Counted from the first letter of the stretch, positions 1 to 12,542 are shown. The stretch: 64,000 nucleotides of DNA from Hordeum vulgare subsp. vulgare (GCF_904849725.1 NC_058522.1:194885468-194949467); one strand, 5' to 3'. Notes: generated from the sequence alone by a model not told the origin. A program made the numbers and translations.

Positions 1-1219
1 ACGAGATTCTAAGCAAGTTTCATGTAGGACACGATCAAATCGAAACTACGGTTCAACAACTACGAGCAAAACAAGAAATGAATACAATCTGCCAAAAACA
101 GCCACATAGCATATTCTACGCCCCACAACTACGGCTACACCACTCCGATAAACTCAAGCAAGGCATGGCACGGAAGAGGGCAAGAATCACTACTACAAAC
201 AACTAACAACAACTAGCATGGCAGCAAGGAACACTAGGGAAAGAAGTCACAAAAAGGCATCGCACACACTATTTCAGACTTAGTGAAAATTACACCTCAT
301 GAAAGTGCAGTTTTCCATCTGAAGCAATATTGACAGCAGCAAAACTTATAGCTACAGGACTCCAAATGGCATGAAAATTTACAGCATGCTAGAGAAACAC
401 AAGGGGTACAACTAACTCCATTGGACCAACCTCAAAAGAGCTACAAAACACAAGATGCAAGCAAGACAAGACAGCAACAAAATATAACAGATTCCAGACT
501 TAGAAATATTTCAGCACGTCTAAAACAACACTATTTCTAGCAACTTGAGAGCAATGAAAACACACCTAAACATGCATTTCTATTGCAACTAAAAATACCA
601 GGGGCTAGTCTAAACACCCAAGAACAACTCCCTAGTTGACAACTAACTCAAACGAGGCACGGAATAAATTCTACGAATTAAACAAAAGGGCATCACGGCA
701 AAATATCGCGCGAACTAACTTACTCAAAAGCTAAAACTAACTGCACAGCCCCGAAAACATATAAAATATGTGGGGTTGCTCAACAATATAATGCCACACG
801 AAAATGCGAGAAAATAACCTATACACGGGAAAATAAACTAGCGGCAATCCCTACACGCAAAAATACCAATGACCGCTCTAAAATACATGGAAAATTAGTT
901 CCTAAAACATGGGCATTTCTATTACGGCATTCGAGCTATTCGGGCACGCACGAAAAATAACTACGACAATAAACCTATCAAGACAACACACTAAACTAGA
1001 CATACGACACGTCAAACAACGTCAAATAAATATGCAAGTTGTGAAATCGTGTTCTACTCGCAAAACTACCCCAAAACCATATAAAATACGCCTCGATCCG
1101 ACTAACGGTTAATAAACTACGGGCGTTTGAAAAACAAGCATATCTCGTGAAATTAATTGAATCTCCGGTTAATTAGGAAATCGCCCACGGGCCGAATTTG
1201 ATGCTAATGGGCTCAACAG

Positions 1220-1900
1220 GCGCGTGCACAAAAGCTATGATGCGCACAGGGCGGAGGATAGATGGGTCTCGGGGGATGCTCACCTTGGGCTGTCGGGCCG
1301 GCCGATGGAGAGGCTGAGGCAGGCCGGGGAAGCTGGGCCGGGGCATCTTGCCAGCTGGGCGCGGCTGGGGGCGCTGGGCCGCTACGGAATGGGGCCGGCC
1401 TGGGCGAGCGACGCGCTGGCGAGCGAAGACCGTTGACGGGAGGTTGCGCCCTCGCTGCCGGCTGCGGGCGCTGGGACGAGCGGACGCAGGGTCAACGGGA
1501 TCCAGATCTTCCCTGGATCGGTGCGGGGCCGAGCGGTAGGCACCAGAAGGCGGCTGGCGACGAGGCCCCCGCGACACACGTGGCGGGCACCGGCGGGATC
1601 TGTGGCTGCGAGGGGGACCGGGGCTCCGACGGTCGAGCTGCTCGATCCGGCGAGCTCCAGCCGGCGCCGACGAGAGCTTCGGCCGGCTGCCCCCGGGAAG
1701 ACGAGGAGGTGGAGCACGGGGCTGCCATGGGAGGAGCTCGGGAGGAGAGGGGAGCCGACGGAAATGGCTCGATGCACTTCGGTCACCCGGACATGTCCGA
1801 GTTTGTCACGAACATGTCCGGTAGGTGGGTTTTTGGGCAAATCTGGGCCTTTGGATGGATATCCAATGGTCCAGATCTGACCTGAGATTGGATTTCGGGG
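1220..1900 (-). other. GC-rich island inside long LTR
   Basis: A strongly GC-rich and CpG-rich block within an otherwise AT-rich LTR. Many overlapping ORFs on both strands (up to 207 codons) arise only because stop codons are rare here; none looks like a protein domain. It lies downstream of the TATA box on the minus strand, so it probably forms the 5' transcribed leader of the LTR. Confidence 0.55.
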
Positions 1901-2006
1901 AGACAGGAGGTGGAGCTAGCACGTGGGGTTTTTCTAGGGGGGTGGCTGCAAAAATGACTAGGGGGAACCCTAGTGAAGTGAGAGGGTCTCTCTAGGGGGG
2001 GTGTTA

Positions 2007-2014
2007 CTTATATA
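2007..2014 (-). promoter_or_regulatory. TATA box of long-LTR promoter
   Basis: CTATATAAG on the minus strand, about 550 bases inside the LTR start. It is followed by a pyrimidine-rich leader and the GC-rich island at 1220-1900. The sister LTR has CTATTTAAG in the equivalent place (18747-18755). Confidence 0.5.
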
Positions 2015-2560
2015 GGGTTGGTCTCTGGTGGGGTGGACCTCGCCCGTCCGATCGCGATCCGACGACCACGAACGGAGGGAGTGGCTAGGTGGAACCAGTG
2101 GGCTATGTAGAGCGGATATCCGGAGTCGAGAGGGAAAACGGGCGGCGCGGCAACGCGATTTAAAACACTGACACACGTCCGACGGTAGACCGAATACGGT
2201 GCCGCTACGATCGACCGTTCGGGTACCAGACGGATTCCGACCGCGACGAAATTCGACAGGCGGCCTGGCTATAACTAATCACGACCGCATGCCAAGTTTC
2301 ACCTTGATCAGAGAAAGTTTTATGCACACTTTTAAAACAGGGTTTTGACGACGCCGCGGGCGCGTGCGGGTGCGGTCAGGCTCAGAACGGACAACGACGA
2401 GAACCGGCAACTAACAACGGATGCAAGTTTTGAAAACTGGCGGCAACGGAGATGCCGATGCAATGCAGATGATGCGAATGATGCGATGAAATAAAATAGA
2501 CACATGACGAAAACGGAAAGGAAAGGGAATCTTCTGGAACGTCGGCATCGGGCTGTCACA

Positions 2561-3128
2561 CTACTGCCTACGGACCCGTAGGTCTGATATGAACTACTCA
2601 CGCATCATGGGAGGAGCACCAATGCGGATGGTAAACCCCTCCGTGATCGTGTTCCTCTCCGAAATGGGCTCTAGATTGGATTTTGTGACTGTGGAACTTG
2701 GGGCAGCTGAAACAATTTTTCGTGGACTCCTCTAGGATTTTCTGAATATTGGGGTATTTATAGTGCTCAAAGACGGTAAGCGTCCCGAGGGACCCACTAG
2801 ACACCAGGCCGTGCTAGGGGCCTCTAGCGCGCCATGGTGTCTAGTGCCCCCCCTGGGGCTTGGCTGCTGCTCATTCTTGGCCCTCAAGTTTCTTTCTGGC
2901 CCAATAAAAAACCTCCGTAAAGTTTCGTGGCAGTTGGACCTCATTTGCTATGGAATTTCTGCGAAGTAAAAAAACAATACAAAATAGCAAGTGGCACTAG
3001 GCACTATGTCAATAGGTTAGTCCCCAAAAATGATATAAAACTGCTATTAAATGATTATAAAACATCCAAGAATGATAACATGACAACATAGAATAATAAA
3101 AAATTATAGATACATTGGAGACGTATCA
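2561..3128 (-). mobile_element. Athila-like Gypsy LTR, 5' portion
   Basis: On the minus strand it starts at 3128 with TGATACGTCTCCAATG, the usual opening of Triticeae Athila LTRs (Sabrina, WHAM, Fatima types). It runs to 2561, where the long LTR 1-2560 interrupts it. TATAAATA on the minus strand (2755-2762) is its promoter. It is inserted in the Copia fragment that begins at 3129; ctagt (3129-3133) is the expected TSD. Whether it is a solo LTR or part of a full element cannot be seen. Confidence 0.75.
2755..2762 (-). promoter_or_regulatory. TATA box of Athila-like LTR
   Basis: TATAAATA on the minus strand, about 370 bases inside the LTR, in the position where related LTRs carry TATAAATT (for example 22737-22744). 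Confidence 0.55.
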
Positions 3129-4743
3129 CTAGTCATCATGGAATCTGACAAATCCAAAGTCTTTGAAGGCTTTTGGAGAGGAGATCTATATATTGTTGAT
3201 TTCTCTAAAGGTCCACAGCCGACCACGTATGTACTTGCAAAAACCTGAGAGGGCTGGCTATGGCATCGACAACTTGGTCATGCTGTCATGAGGAACTTAC
3301 ACACTCTCGTGAAGAAGAAGCATGTCATTGGCATCGAAGGTGTCAAATTTCTCAAGGTTCATTTGTGTGGGGCTTGTGAGTCTGGAAAGATGACCAGATC
3401 CAATTATCCCTCGAAGACTATCTTGACCACCACTCGTCCTTTTGAATTGCTTCACATGGACCTCTTTGTCCCTGCTCATTATACCGCACTAACCAATGTC
3501 ACATCTCTATATGGCTTTATCATTGTTGATGATTATTCACGTTACACTTGGGTGCATACTATCTCTTACAAAAATGAAGTGCAGGAAGTCTTGAGATGAT
3601 TTTCCTCAAGGGCATCGACGTATTTCAGTGTCAAGATCGAGCACATCAGGAGTGACAATGGGACTGAGTTCAAAAACACTGGTCTCGATGATTATCTTGA
3701 TGAACTTGGTCCCCATATACTCCTTAACAGAATGGCATCATGGACCACAAGGATAGGAGTCTTGTTGAGATGGCTCATACCATGCTTGAAGAATATCAGA
3801 CCCATCATCGGTTCTGGCCTCAAGCAATCAACATTGCATGCCACATCATCAACACGGTATATCTTCACAAATTCCTCAAGAAGACCTCATATGAACTCCT
3901 CACTCACAAGAAACCCAATGTAAATTATTTCAAAGTCTTCGGTATAAGATGTTGGATTAGAGATACTCACCATGGTTCTAAATTTCCACCGAAAGCACAT
4001 GAGGGTTTTACTCTTGGTTACGTAAAGGACTTGCACACCTACAATGTCTACAACAACTATCACAACAAAGTTATTTAAATTGTAGATGTGCGGTTCGATG
4101 AAACTAACGACCCGCAAAGAGAGCACCTACCTCCCGTACTAGATGAAATGCCTCCTGAGGAATCCATTTGTTCAAGGCTATTGAAGATATTATACCTATT
4201 GAAGAACTTCTACCTGTTGTAGAAGTCATCTTAACCAATGAAGAAATTCATACTTGTGCACCTGAAGAAATTGATGCTGATGAAAATCCTCAACCCCAAC
4301 AAAGTCATCAAGCTGCTCATCCTAGGGTGGCAAATGAAGTGCAGATTGATAAAATCCTTGGTATATCAATGCACCAGGTCCCCTCACGCGCTAAAAAGCT
4401 TCACATTTAACGAACTTTTGTGGGCAATTTTCCTTTATGTTTATCAAAGAACCCTCAAAGTTTGATGAAGCATCTATGGAGCATGAGTAGATTCAAGCAA
4501 AGCAAGAGAAATTGCATCAATTCATGCTCAACAACATGTGGGAACTTTTCAAGCGGACCGATCCTTGCAAGCATAATATCATTGGTACCAAGTGGATCTA
4601 CCGCAACAAGCAGGACGAAAATAGTCAGGTAGTGACAAATAATGGTCGTCTTGTAGCTCAGGGCTACACACAGGTTGAGCGAATTGACGTTGATGAAACT
4701 TTTGCACCTGTTGCTAGACTTGAAGATATTCGTATATTGCTTG
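3129..4743 (+). pseudogene. pol: Host Sirevirus-like Copia pol, part 1: GAG-pre-integrase, integrase, RT start
   Basis: Conceptual translation gives a GAG-pre-integrase segment (3129-3290), the HHCC zinc-binding segment, the integrase core and the first part of reverse transcriptase. The first integrase aspartate (LLHMDLF) and the second (RSDNGTEF) are present; the third acidic position reads D rather than E. Stops or frameshifts occur near 3247, 3597 and 3716, and between 4078 and 4170. Upstream gag and protease are missing because the Athila-like LTR at 2561-3128 marks its left edge. The reading continues at 21493 after the 4744-21492 insertion, then at 36985. Its protein is very close to that of the inserting element. 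Confidence 0.85.
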
Positions 4744-6229
4744 TGAAAGTGTGTTATATTGACTAGAGGGGGGAGGGGGTGAATTGGTGATTTTTTCAAA
4801 TTCGTCATTAAGGTATTACTCGTTGAGGAAATTGCTTAGCGACGAAATACAAGCAACGAATTATGTACTCAAGTGCATGTGAAACATAGCAACATCATAT
4901 TCATCATGATGAAATGAAACATAGACAAAGCACATGTAGCGTGTAAGCATGATACAAAGGTGAAGAACAAGGTGATTGAGGAATTTAAGATGAGGAAATT
5001 GAGAAAGTCTTCACTCAAAGTCTTCAAACAGTAACGGTCAATTTCGTAGACAAGTACTTGAGGAAATAGATAAGTTGAGGAAATTGAACCAAGATCTCAA
5101 TGAAGATAATGATTTGATGACCCAGTTCCAACTATTGTGACAGTCGTATGTATGGTTTGGAGTGGCTTGGTATTTAAACCAAAGGACACAAAGTCCTTAC
5201 CGTATTCTCCTTGAGCTAAGGTCAAGAAGACCTTGCCTAACACTCATGGTAAGCCTTCACGATGGTCTTCCAAACCCTCCCAAACTCGGTCACCCGACAA
5301 TGCACAATTTTCTATGGATGCTCTGGACCATTGATGCCTAACCATCTGGAACATACACAATCAAGGTAACAAGCGTTGGTTCCACTAATGAACAATCTCT
5401 TCAGTGATGCTCAATTACTTTGGTTTTCGTTTTTTGGTTTTGGGTGTTTGGGGTTTTCCTCGCTGGTGATTTTCTCTCAGTCCTCAAGGGATGGGTTGCT
5501 CTCAAATGACAAGTGTCAAGTTCTCTCTCGCAACAGCCAACCAACTAGTGGTTGTAGGGGTGGCTATTTATAGCATGTGAGCAATCTCTACATGATATGA
5601 CATAAGTGCCCCCTAATGATATGATCGTTATGTGAATAAGGTTTTGGGACAGGCGGCGTAAAGCACAACAACGGTCTGAATTTTCGGACTATGAAAACCT
5701 CACATCTATCATGTTCCTCACTTGTAGGCAATTCAGACTGTCAAAATCCTAGCTCCTCATTTAGAATTATTACCTCATGGACCAGAAGAACTTTCTCTTT
5801 GTTACTGAAGAAATTGACTGAATTGTAAGAGATTTCCAAGGGCTTCACTCGACGGATTGGTTATGCGTAGGATTTGAGATGAGCATCACTTGGAATTTTT
5901 TCCTTAGTATTACCTCGACCCCCTTTAACAGTACGATGTTGCTATGACTCAAAAGAAAGGAAATGAAACTATGAAAACAGAAGTCTTCACGCTTCAAAGT
6001 CCTTGCTTCAATATCTTCAAGGACACACCAATTTCCCGACTTTCAAAATCTTCACGAAAGTATCAAAGTATTCGGTTGAAGACATTCATTTTTAGGAGTC
6101 AACATTCTTCGAACATATCAAACTCCTCATCAACTTATAGAGCCTGTGTACACTCACAAACATATTAGTCCCTTAACCTATAAGTCTTCAACAAACCAAA
6201 ATCACTAAGGGGCACTAGATGCAGTTACA
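4744..6229 (-). repeat. 3' LTR of Sirevirus-like Copia
   Basis: 1486 bp. On the minus strand it runs from TGTAACTGCATCTAG at 6229 to CACACTTTCA at 4744. It is homologous over its length to 20002-21492 and 61815-63227. The TATA box CTATTTATA (plus-strand spelling) is at 5564-5572. Confidence 0.88.
5564..5572 (-). promoter_or_regulatory. TATA box of Sirevirus-like LTR
   Basis: TATAAATAG on the minus strand, conserved in all three LTRs of this family (also 20826-20834 and, plus strand, 62397-62405). Confidence 0.6.
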
Positions 6230-6701
6230 ATCTCCCCCTTTTTGGTGACGGATGACAAATAGGTTAAGTTTTCAACAGGGATAAATATATGAAGTGTAAG
6301 TACTGAGTTTGAGAAATTTGATTCCAAGATATAGAGAAACTCCCCCTGAAAATGTGCATATTTGAGGAATTTGCTTTGGACTACAAATGTACATTGTAGG
6401 TTTATACCATGGAGATCTCCCCCTATATCTTGTAATCCATACACGCATTTGACATATAACATGAGGAAATTTAATGATGGAAAGTGGTGTCTGACGAAAT
6501 TCAACATGCGTGCATTAATCAACATGAGGAATAAGAATGCAAGGAAAAGCAGTTTAAAAGTGTCAGACCACCACTAAACTTAAGTTTACAACTTATACAG
6601 CCAAACACTTAAGAAGAACGAGAGTTGCAACTTAACAAAAACATAGCCCATATAGGTAGACGCTCTTGAATACTAACTCACATTTCTCCCTCTTTGTCAT
6701 C
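6230..6701 (-). promoter_or_regulatory. Polypurine tract and three upstream PPT-like copies
   Basis: The functional polypurine tract abuts the 3' LTR (6230-6245, AAAAAGGGGGAGAT on the minus strand). Similar AGGGGGAG-type tracts lie at 6349-6358 and 6415-6426, and an AGAGGGAGAAA tract preceded by GATGACAA at 6683-6701. Multiplied polypurine motifs before the 3' LTR are a described hallmark of Sireviruses. Confidence 0.65.
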
Positions 6702-8956
6702 AAGTGACGAAAAGGGACGAAATTGAGGACTAACGCCCGTGAAGAATTTCATCTTGTTGGTGGTGGAGGAGCGCAAGTGTTGTCGGGGTCGTTTGTCGAT
6801 GAAAGGCCTGCAGAAGTGTCGTCAAGATCCTCATCTTCATCCATCGAGTGCGATGAAGAAAATGAGATGGTCGCCAGCACATGAACATGAACTTTCTTGA
6901 ATTTCTTCTTAGGAGGAAACGACCAATGAAAGTCCTATTGAAATTCAATCCCTTTGAGTTCTTTAGGAGTCTTGAGGTGAGATAGAATGGCCTAAGTGTG
7001 ATCAAAGATTAAATGAAGATAATAGTGATTCTTCCTCACACAATTATGCATGACAGTCAAGTCACGAAGAATTGCCCCAAACTGTCATTTCACCCACTTG
7101 TGATTGCGATTGACCTTCTGATGAAGACTTAGAAGAAGCTGTCGATCACTCATCACTCATGGGGAAGATTCTCGAGGAACTTGAGCTGAAGCTTTTGCTG
7201 CAGAATCTTGTGATGTCGTGTCATCATTTGTGGAATATGATGCAACTTGACGAAATTGTCCATCAAAGGGGCGAGATCCTTCATCAATGATAGTTTTGCC
7301 TTCTATTAAGGCGAAGGTTTTCTTGTTGACTTCCAGCGGGGGTAGGAAACTAAAGTGATTTTGAAAATCCGCTTTATAAGGGATTGAGGATCTGACCCTA
7401 ATGAATTTCATGTTCCACGACACATCAGGCTTCAGTTCAAACAGTGACAAAGCAATGTTGGTGAAAGTCCTCATGAAGAAATCGTGAAGGTTTATGGGAA
7501 TCCCATGAATGATGTTGAATAACGAATTCTTCATGATTCACACCACATCTTCTTATTCAGAATTATGACCCGTTATAGGACTCAGAGTTTTGGTCAAGAT
7601 GCGATAGACCATTCTTGGCACGTAGAGCAAGTCCTTGACAAGGAATGTGGTTCTCGGAGGTTTGCCTCATGCCAAAGGCTTCATCAGCACTTGCATTAGA
7701 TGATCCCGTAGTTTTGGTTCATCATAGATGCATCTGGCTCCTCGTGAGGGAACACCTTCTTTCCTCCTTTCTGAGGTCTTTTCCCTTCAGCCATTTTCTT
7801 CAAGTGAGGAATTTGTGCTTTTGGTGATTCTGGGGAAGTGTGCAAATTTTCTTCAAGGAACGCTGCAAATGAGTTAAGTTGATGAGAACCTAGAGATTCA
7901 TCAACAAATATTTTGTACCTATTAACATAGTATAGTTGCAAATAATTTGAAGAGGTCATATGTATCCTCAATTTTTTTTCAAAATAATATCAAATTAAGG
8001 AATTTGACCATCGGATTTCTTGAAGAATTTCGCTAAGTGTTCTTGTTGTAGGTTCCGGAGTTGTGCACATTCGAAAATTTACACAATTGAGGTATCTTTG
8101 AAGAAATTCATGAGTTAGTGAAATAGTTAAGGGAAATGAAGTTGATTACGGTGTTTAGTAGACGATTGGGAAATAATAAATACCTTTTGAAGAAATTGTA
8201 AAATCAAAAAGATCAAATAGGGCAGTAAAATTAGCTTTTATTTACTCTGGTCGAAGAACACGACGAACACGGAGTGGGAAAGGGAGAAGCTCATCAGTTC
8301 AAATGTACTGTGCCCTAACTTAGTGGCAGAAATCAGCTATGGCAACGAAGGAGTGAAGATTTCCGCAACCGGCATGAGTACGAGGAAGATGTTGAGGCAG
8401 CTAAGCTTGTCCTCTTCGACGACGATGAAGAACAACGGCGACGCTGGGTCTGAGCTTGAGTGGGAGTAGTGGTGGAGTAAGTGATGTAGAGGAGGGGTGA
8501 AGGGGGTATTTATAGCTGAGGTAAAAACCGTCCAACCCAAAGATTTTGGACTAGATTGCTACTGACCCTTCCTATCTACATGACATGTGTCACCCACGTA
8601 TAGAGAGGTGAAGATCGCGGGGATCATGGGTTATCCAGTCATGGGAAGTCAGAGCGATTTGGGCGGTAACAACCGAAATTTTTGATAAGTTGTTTTAAGA
8701 TTTCGTTCACAAATTCTTCAGCTGACTAGGACCCAATGAATACTTTGAACGGATTTCAAATAGAACACATATGAAGAATTTGTGAATAGACTTGGTTGAG
8801 CTTAGCATAGAGGGGGAAAGGGTCCGATCACATTCACTTCAAAGAAAATCAATTTGAATAATCAGCAATAAGTGAATGAAGTTGAGGACTTTCAAAACTG
8901 ATACACACACACCCACCCACCCACAAACACCCACCCACCCACCCACCCACACACAC

Positions 8957-9003
<47 letters not shown>
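6702..9003 (-). pseudogene. Extra coding region downstream of pol (env-like ORF remnant)
   Basis: Between the end of pol (9769) and the polypurine tracts lie three minus-strand open stretches: 7696-7971, 7157-7534 and 6730-7005. They are separated by frameshifts and stops. The middle one (125 codons) has hydrophobic and basic stretches followed by a Ser/Thr/Asp-rich tail. The position, after pol and before repeated polypurine tracts, is where Sireviruses of the Maximus/SIRE1 type carry their so-called env-like ORF. I do not recognise a defined domain, so the env-like label is positional inference. The 8540-9003 part is non-coding and ends in microsatellite. Confidence 0.4.
8902..9003. repeat. 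Microsatellite (AC)n/(ACCC)n/(AT)n
   Basis: Compound simple repeat: acacac, then cacccaccc units, acatac units, a long ac run and finally atatat. It abuts the MITE at 9004. Confidence 0.9.
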
Positions 9004-9384
9004 GGGTCGCGCTATTCGTCACCCTCGGTGAGGAATAGTTATTCTTCACCCCCTCTATTTCAACATCAATGCACTATAATTTTAAGTTCCGTAAAATTTA
9101 TCTTATTTTAAATCTAAAAAGAGATCGTAAAAAAATAATCAACGTAAAAATATTTGATGTCACGTAAAATTACAAACATAAAAAAATAGTGCAAAAAATA
9201 CAACAATTTCAATTTTTTCTGGTGTTGTGACCTATAATTTTTGTACTTTTGTCAAATTTTACGTAGTTATTCAATATAAAAGTAACTATTTGTATTTTAA
9301 ATTTAATTTATTTATAAATTGATCGTAAGATTATCTCGGGTGAAGAATAAACTATTCTGCCTCCTGGGTGATGAATAGAGTTTC
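9004..9384. mobile_element. MITE-like element with about 45-bp inverted ends
   Basis: The left end (from 9004, GGGTCGCGCTATTCGTCACC) and the reverse complement of the right end (ending at 9384) match over about 45 bases with scattered differences; both read CTATTC-TCACCC, then ATAGT-TATTCTTCACCC. The interior is AT-rich and non-coding. Total length is 381 bp. It is flanked on both sides by TA repeats, so a TSD made of TATATATA cannot be told from microsatellite. The superfamily is uncertain (Mutator- or Harbinger-type possible). Confidence 0.65.
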
Positions 9385-9456
9385 TATATATATATATACA
9401 TATGTATATACATATATATATATATATATACATATGTATATATATATATGTATATA
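9385..9456. repeat. Microsatellite (TA)n with TACATATG interruptions
   Basis: Alternating ta with several catatg interruptions, abutting the right end of the MITE. It may be the original insertion target. Confidence 0.85.
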
Positions 9457-9768
9457 GTCAATGAAGAACACATGTTGAAAAGTTTCAAGAATCTGAACAT
9501 GTTAAGGAATTTGCAAACTTGGAGAATTTGAAAAATTTGCAAAAATCTCAATTTTGAAGAATTTCAACTTTGGTTGGTGGCGTGACCAACCATATAAAAA
9601 TGATGATTTCAGACACCGCGTACAATTGTCGTAGGGTCCTAAGAATCAACTTCTTCATTAATTCCTTCACACTCAGAGTGTTAGTCTTCATTTGTTGAAG
9701 AAAAATGTTACTTCGTGTGTTGCACATCTAAGTCATCATATTACATAAGTGTTAGGATGTGTGTCCTT

Positions 9769-11480
9769 TCATAGAACATTCAAAGATTTTAAGATATTTA
9801 GCTCACACTGCAACTTGCAAAATCTCTTTTCATCCAAGGGCTTAGTGAAGATACCAGCCAGCTGTTCTTCAGTCTTCATGTGGTCAATGAAGATGTTGCC
9901 CTTGAGTACATGATCACGAAAAAATGATGATGAATCTAGATGTGCTTGGTCTTTTAGTGTTGAACTAGGTTGTGAGCAATCTTGATTGCACCTCATTGTC
10001 GAATTAGAGTGGCACATTCTTTACTTTGATGCCGTAATCCTTAAGGGTTTGCTTCATCCATAGTAGTTGACCACAACACGAACCAACAACAATATACTCA
10101 GCTTGAGAAGTGGGAGTCACACGCAATTCTATGTCTTCGAGGACCATCAACCTAAGGATCGCCTGAGGAAATGGCATGTGCCTGATGTTGACTTGCGGTC
10201 CACACAATCACTAGCATAGTTACAGTCAGAATATCCAACAAGATAAATATTTGAGCCTTTGGGGTACCATAATCTAAGCGTTGGTGTGTGAGATAGATAT
10301 CGAAGAATATGCTTCACAACCTTATGTTATGATTCCTTTGGTGTTGCTTGGAAATGGGCACATATGCAAACACTAAGCATACTATCTGGCCAAGATGCAC
10401 GTAGGTACAATAAGGAGCCAATCATGGAGAGATATAACTTCCGATCGAAATCTTTACCATTTTCATCACTCAAGAGGTGGCTGTTTGTGGGCATCGGAAT
10501 TTTGATGCCTTTGCAGTCTTGCATGCCTAATTTCTTTGGGACATCCTTGAGGTATTTCTCTTGAGAGATGGAGATGCCATTGTGCTATTTACGAATTTGA
10601 AGACCTAGGAAGAATTTCAACTCCACCATCATGGAGATTTGATATTCTTCACCCATCATATAGCTGAATTCGTCACTATAACATTTGTCAGTATAACCAA
10701 AGATATTATCATCTACATATATTTGGCACATGAATAGTTCATTGTCATAGGATTTTGTGAAAAGAGTTGGATCAAGTGAACTGGGTTTGAAGCCTTTCTT
10801 CATGAGGAATTCCTTCAACGTGTCATACCATGCCGAGGGGCCTGCTTGAGGCCATAGAGAGCCTTGTTGAGTCTGAAGACTTGGTCAGGATGCTTTTGGT
10901 ATTCAAAACCTCGGGGCTGAGCAACACATACTTCTTACTCAAGCTTACCATCGAGGAATGCACTTTTCACATCCATTTGATATAAGGTGATATTGTGATG
11001 GTTAGCATAAGCAAGCAATATTTGAATGGCTTCAAGTCTAGCAACATGTGCAAAAGTTTCATCAAAGTCAATTCCCTCAACCTGTTTGTAGCCCTGTGCT
11101 ACAAGACGAGCCTTATTCCTCACTACCTGATCATTTTTGTCTTGCTTGTTGCGATAGATGCACTTGCAATGATATTGTGCTTGCGAGGATCGGACTGTTT
11201 GACAAGTTCCCACATGTTGTTGAGCTTGAATTGATGAAATTCCTCTTGCATTGCTAGAATCCACTCAGCCTCCATAAAGGCTTCATCAACTTTGGAGGGT
11301 TGTGTGATATACACAAAGGAAAAGTGCCTACAAAAGTTAGTTACATGTGAAGCTTTTGAGCATGTGAGGGGACCTGGTGCATTGATATCATCGAAGATTT
11401 TGTCAATCTGCACTTCATTTGCCACTCTAAGATGAGCCAGGTTGAGGTTGAGGATTTTTATCAACATCAATTTTCTCACT
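9769..11480 (-). pseudogene. pol: Sirevirus-like Copia RT and RNase H, degenerate
   Basis: Minus-strand reading from 11480 leftward gives the RT N-terminal region ([15 protein letters not shown] and following), the palm with YVDD intact (codons at 10708-10719), then RNase H ending with the FTKPLDEKRF tail and a stop at 9769-9771. Frameshifts break it near 11200, 10900, 10570, 10300 and 10010. The RNase H motif DNE is kept (near 9995-10005). It follows the integrase block without a gap, as expected for a single Copia polyprotein. Not translatable as it stands. Confidence 0.85.
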
Positions 11481-12473
11481 TACACTAGTATGGATTTCTT
11501 CATTGTTTAGGTTGAGTTCCACAACACGTAGAGGTTTTTTAGTGGTTATGATATCTTCAGTAGCCTTGAACCTAATGGATTCCTCAAGAGGCATTTCATC
11601 TAGCATAGGAGGTAGGTGCTCTATTTGCAAGCCATTAGTTTCATCGAACCGCACATCTACAGTTTCAACAACGTTGTTGTGGTAGTTGTTGAGGACTCTG
11701 TAGGTGTGCAAGTCCTTTTCGTAACCAAGCATAAAATGCTGATGTGCTTTCAGTGAAAATTGAGAACTGTGGTGAGGATCTCTAATCCAGTATCTTGCAT
11801 CGAAAGGTTTGAAATAAGTTATATTCGGTTTGTTGTCAGTGAGGAGTTCATCTGAGGTCTTCTTGAGGAATTTGTGAAGATATACCTTGTTGATGATGTG
11901 GTAGGCAGTGTTGATTGCCTCAGGCCAGAACCGACGAGGGGTCCGATATTCATCAAGCATAGTGCAAGCCATCTCAACAAGAGTCCTATTCTTGCACTCC
12001 ACGACGTCATTCTGCTAAGGAGTATATGGGGCAGATAGCTCATGAGTAATACCAATTTCATCAAGATAATCATCAAGATCAGTGTTTTTGAACTCAGTCT
12101 CATTATCACTCCTGATGTGCTTGATCCTGACACCAAAATTCGTTGATGCCCTTGAGGAGAATTGTGTGAAGACTTCCTGCACTTCAATTTCGTAAGAGAT
12201 AATAAGCTCCCCAGTGTTACCCGAATAATCATCAACAATGACAAAGCCATATAGAGATGCGGCATTGGTTAGTGTGGCATAATGATTAGGGCCAAAGAGT
12301 TCCATGTGAAGCAATTCAAAGGGATGAGTGGTAGTCATGATAGTCTTCAAGGGATGCTCGGATCTGGTCATGCTTACAGACTCACAAGCCTCACACAAAT
12401 GATCCTTGAGTAATTTGATGCCCTCGGTGCCGATGACATGCTTCTTCTTCACGAGAGTGTGCAGGTTCCTCAT
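11427..12473 (-). pseudogene. pol: Sirevirus-like Copia integrase, degenerate
   Basis: The reading from 12473 to 12015 covers the end of the HHCC segment and the catalytic core. The segment 12002-11427 (191 codons, longest in this element) covers the rest and the linker to RT. The first catalytic aspartate of the DDE triad is replaced by glutamate (LLHMELFGP, codon 12300-12302); the second (RSDNETEF) remains. A stop codon (12015-12017) replaces a glutamine of the conserved TPQQNG motif. Integrase would be inactive even without the stop. Confidence 0.85.
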
Positions 12474-12542
12474 GCCAGCATGGGCAAGTCGTCGATGCCA
12501 TAGCCAGTCCTCTGAGGCTTTTGCAAGTAGACACGTGGCCGA

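Larger units (their letters stand above)
1..2560 (-). mobile_element. Long LTR (Sukkula/Erika/LARD-like), 5' part, cut by window edge
   Basis: This stretch matches the segment 16760-19332 of another long LTR from end to end, including the AT-rich tract near 1-120, the motif around 1070-1090, a GC-rich island and the closing 40 bases. On the minus strand the LTR begins at 2560 with TGTGACAGCCCG and reads leftward out of the window. It interrupts an Athila-like LTR at 2561; ctact (2561-2565) is the expected TSD, but its partner lies outside the window. No ORF resembles a protein family. The Sukkula/LARD name is from memory; the long-LTR assignment is firm because of the shared end and the complete copy at 14461. 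Confidence 0.75.

Noticed and set aside
1224..1885. Overlapping long ORFs on both strands
   Set aside because: They coincide with a GC-rich island where stops are rare; compositions are low-complexity and no domain is visible.
8849..9049. Cys/Val-rich ORF
   Set aside because: A translation of the AC/AT microsatellite.
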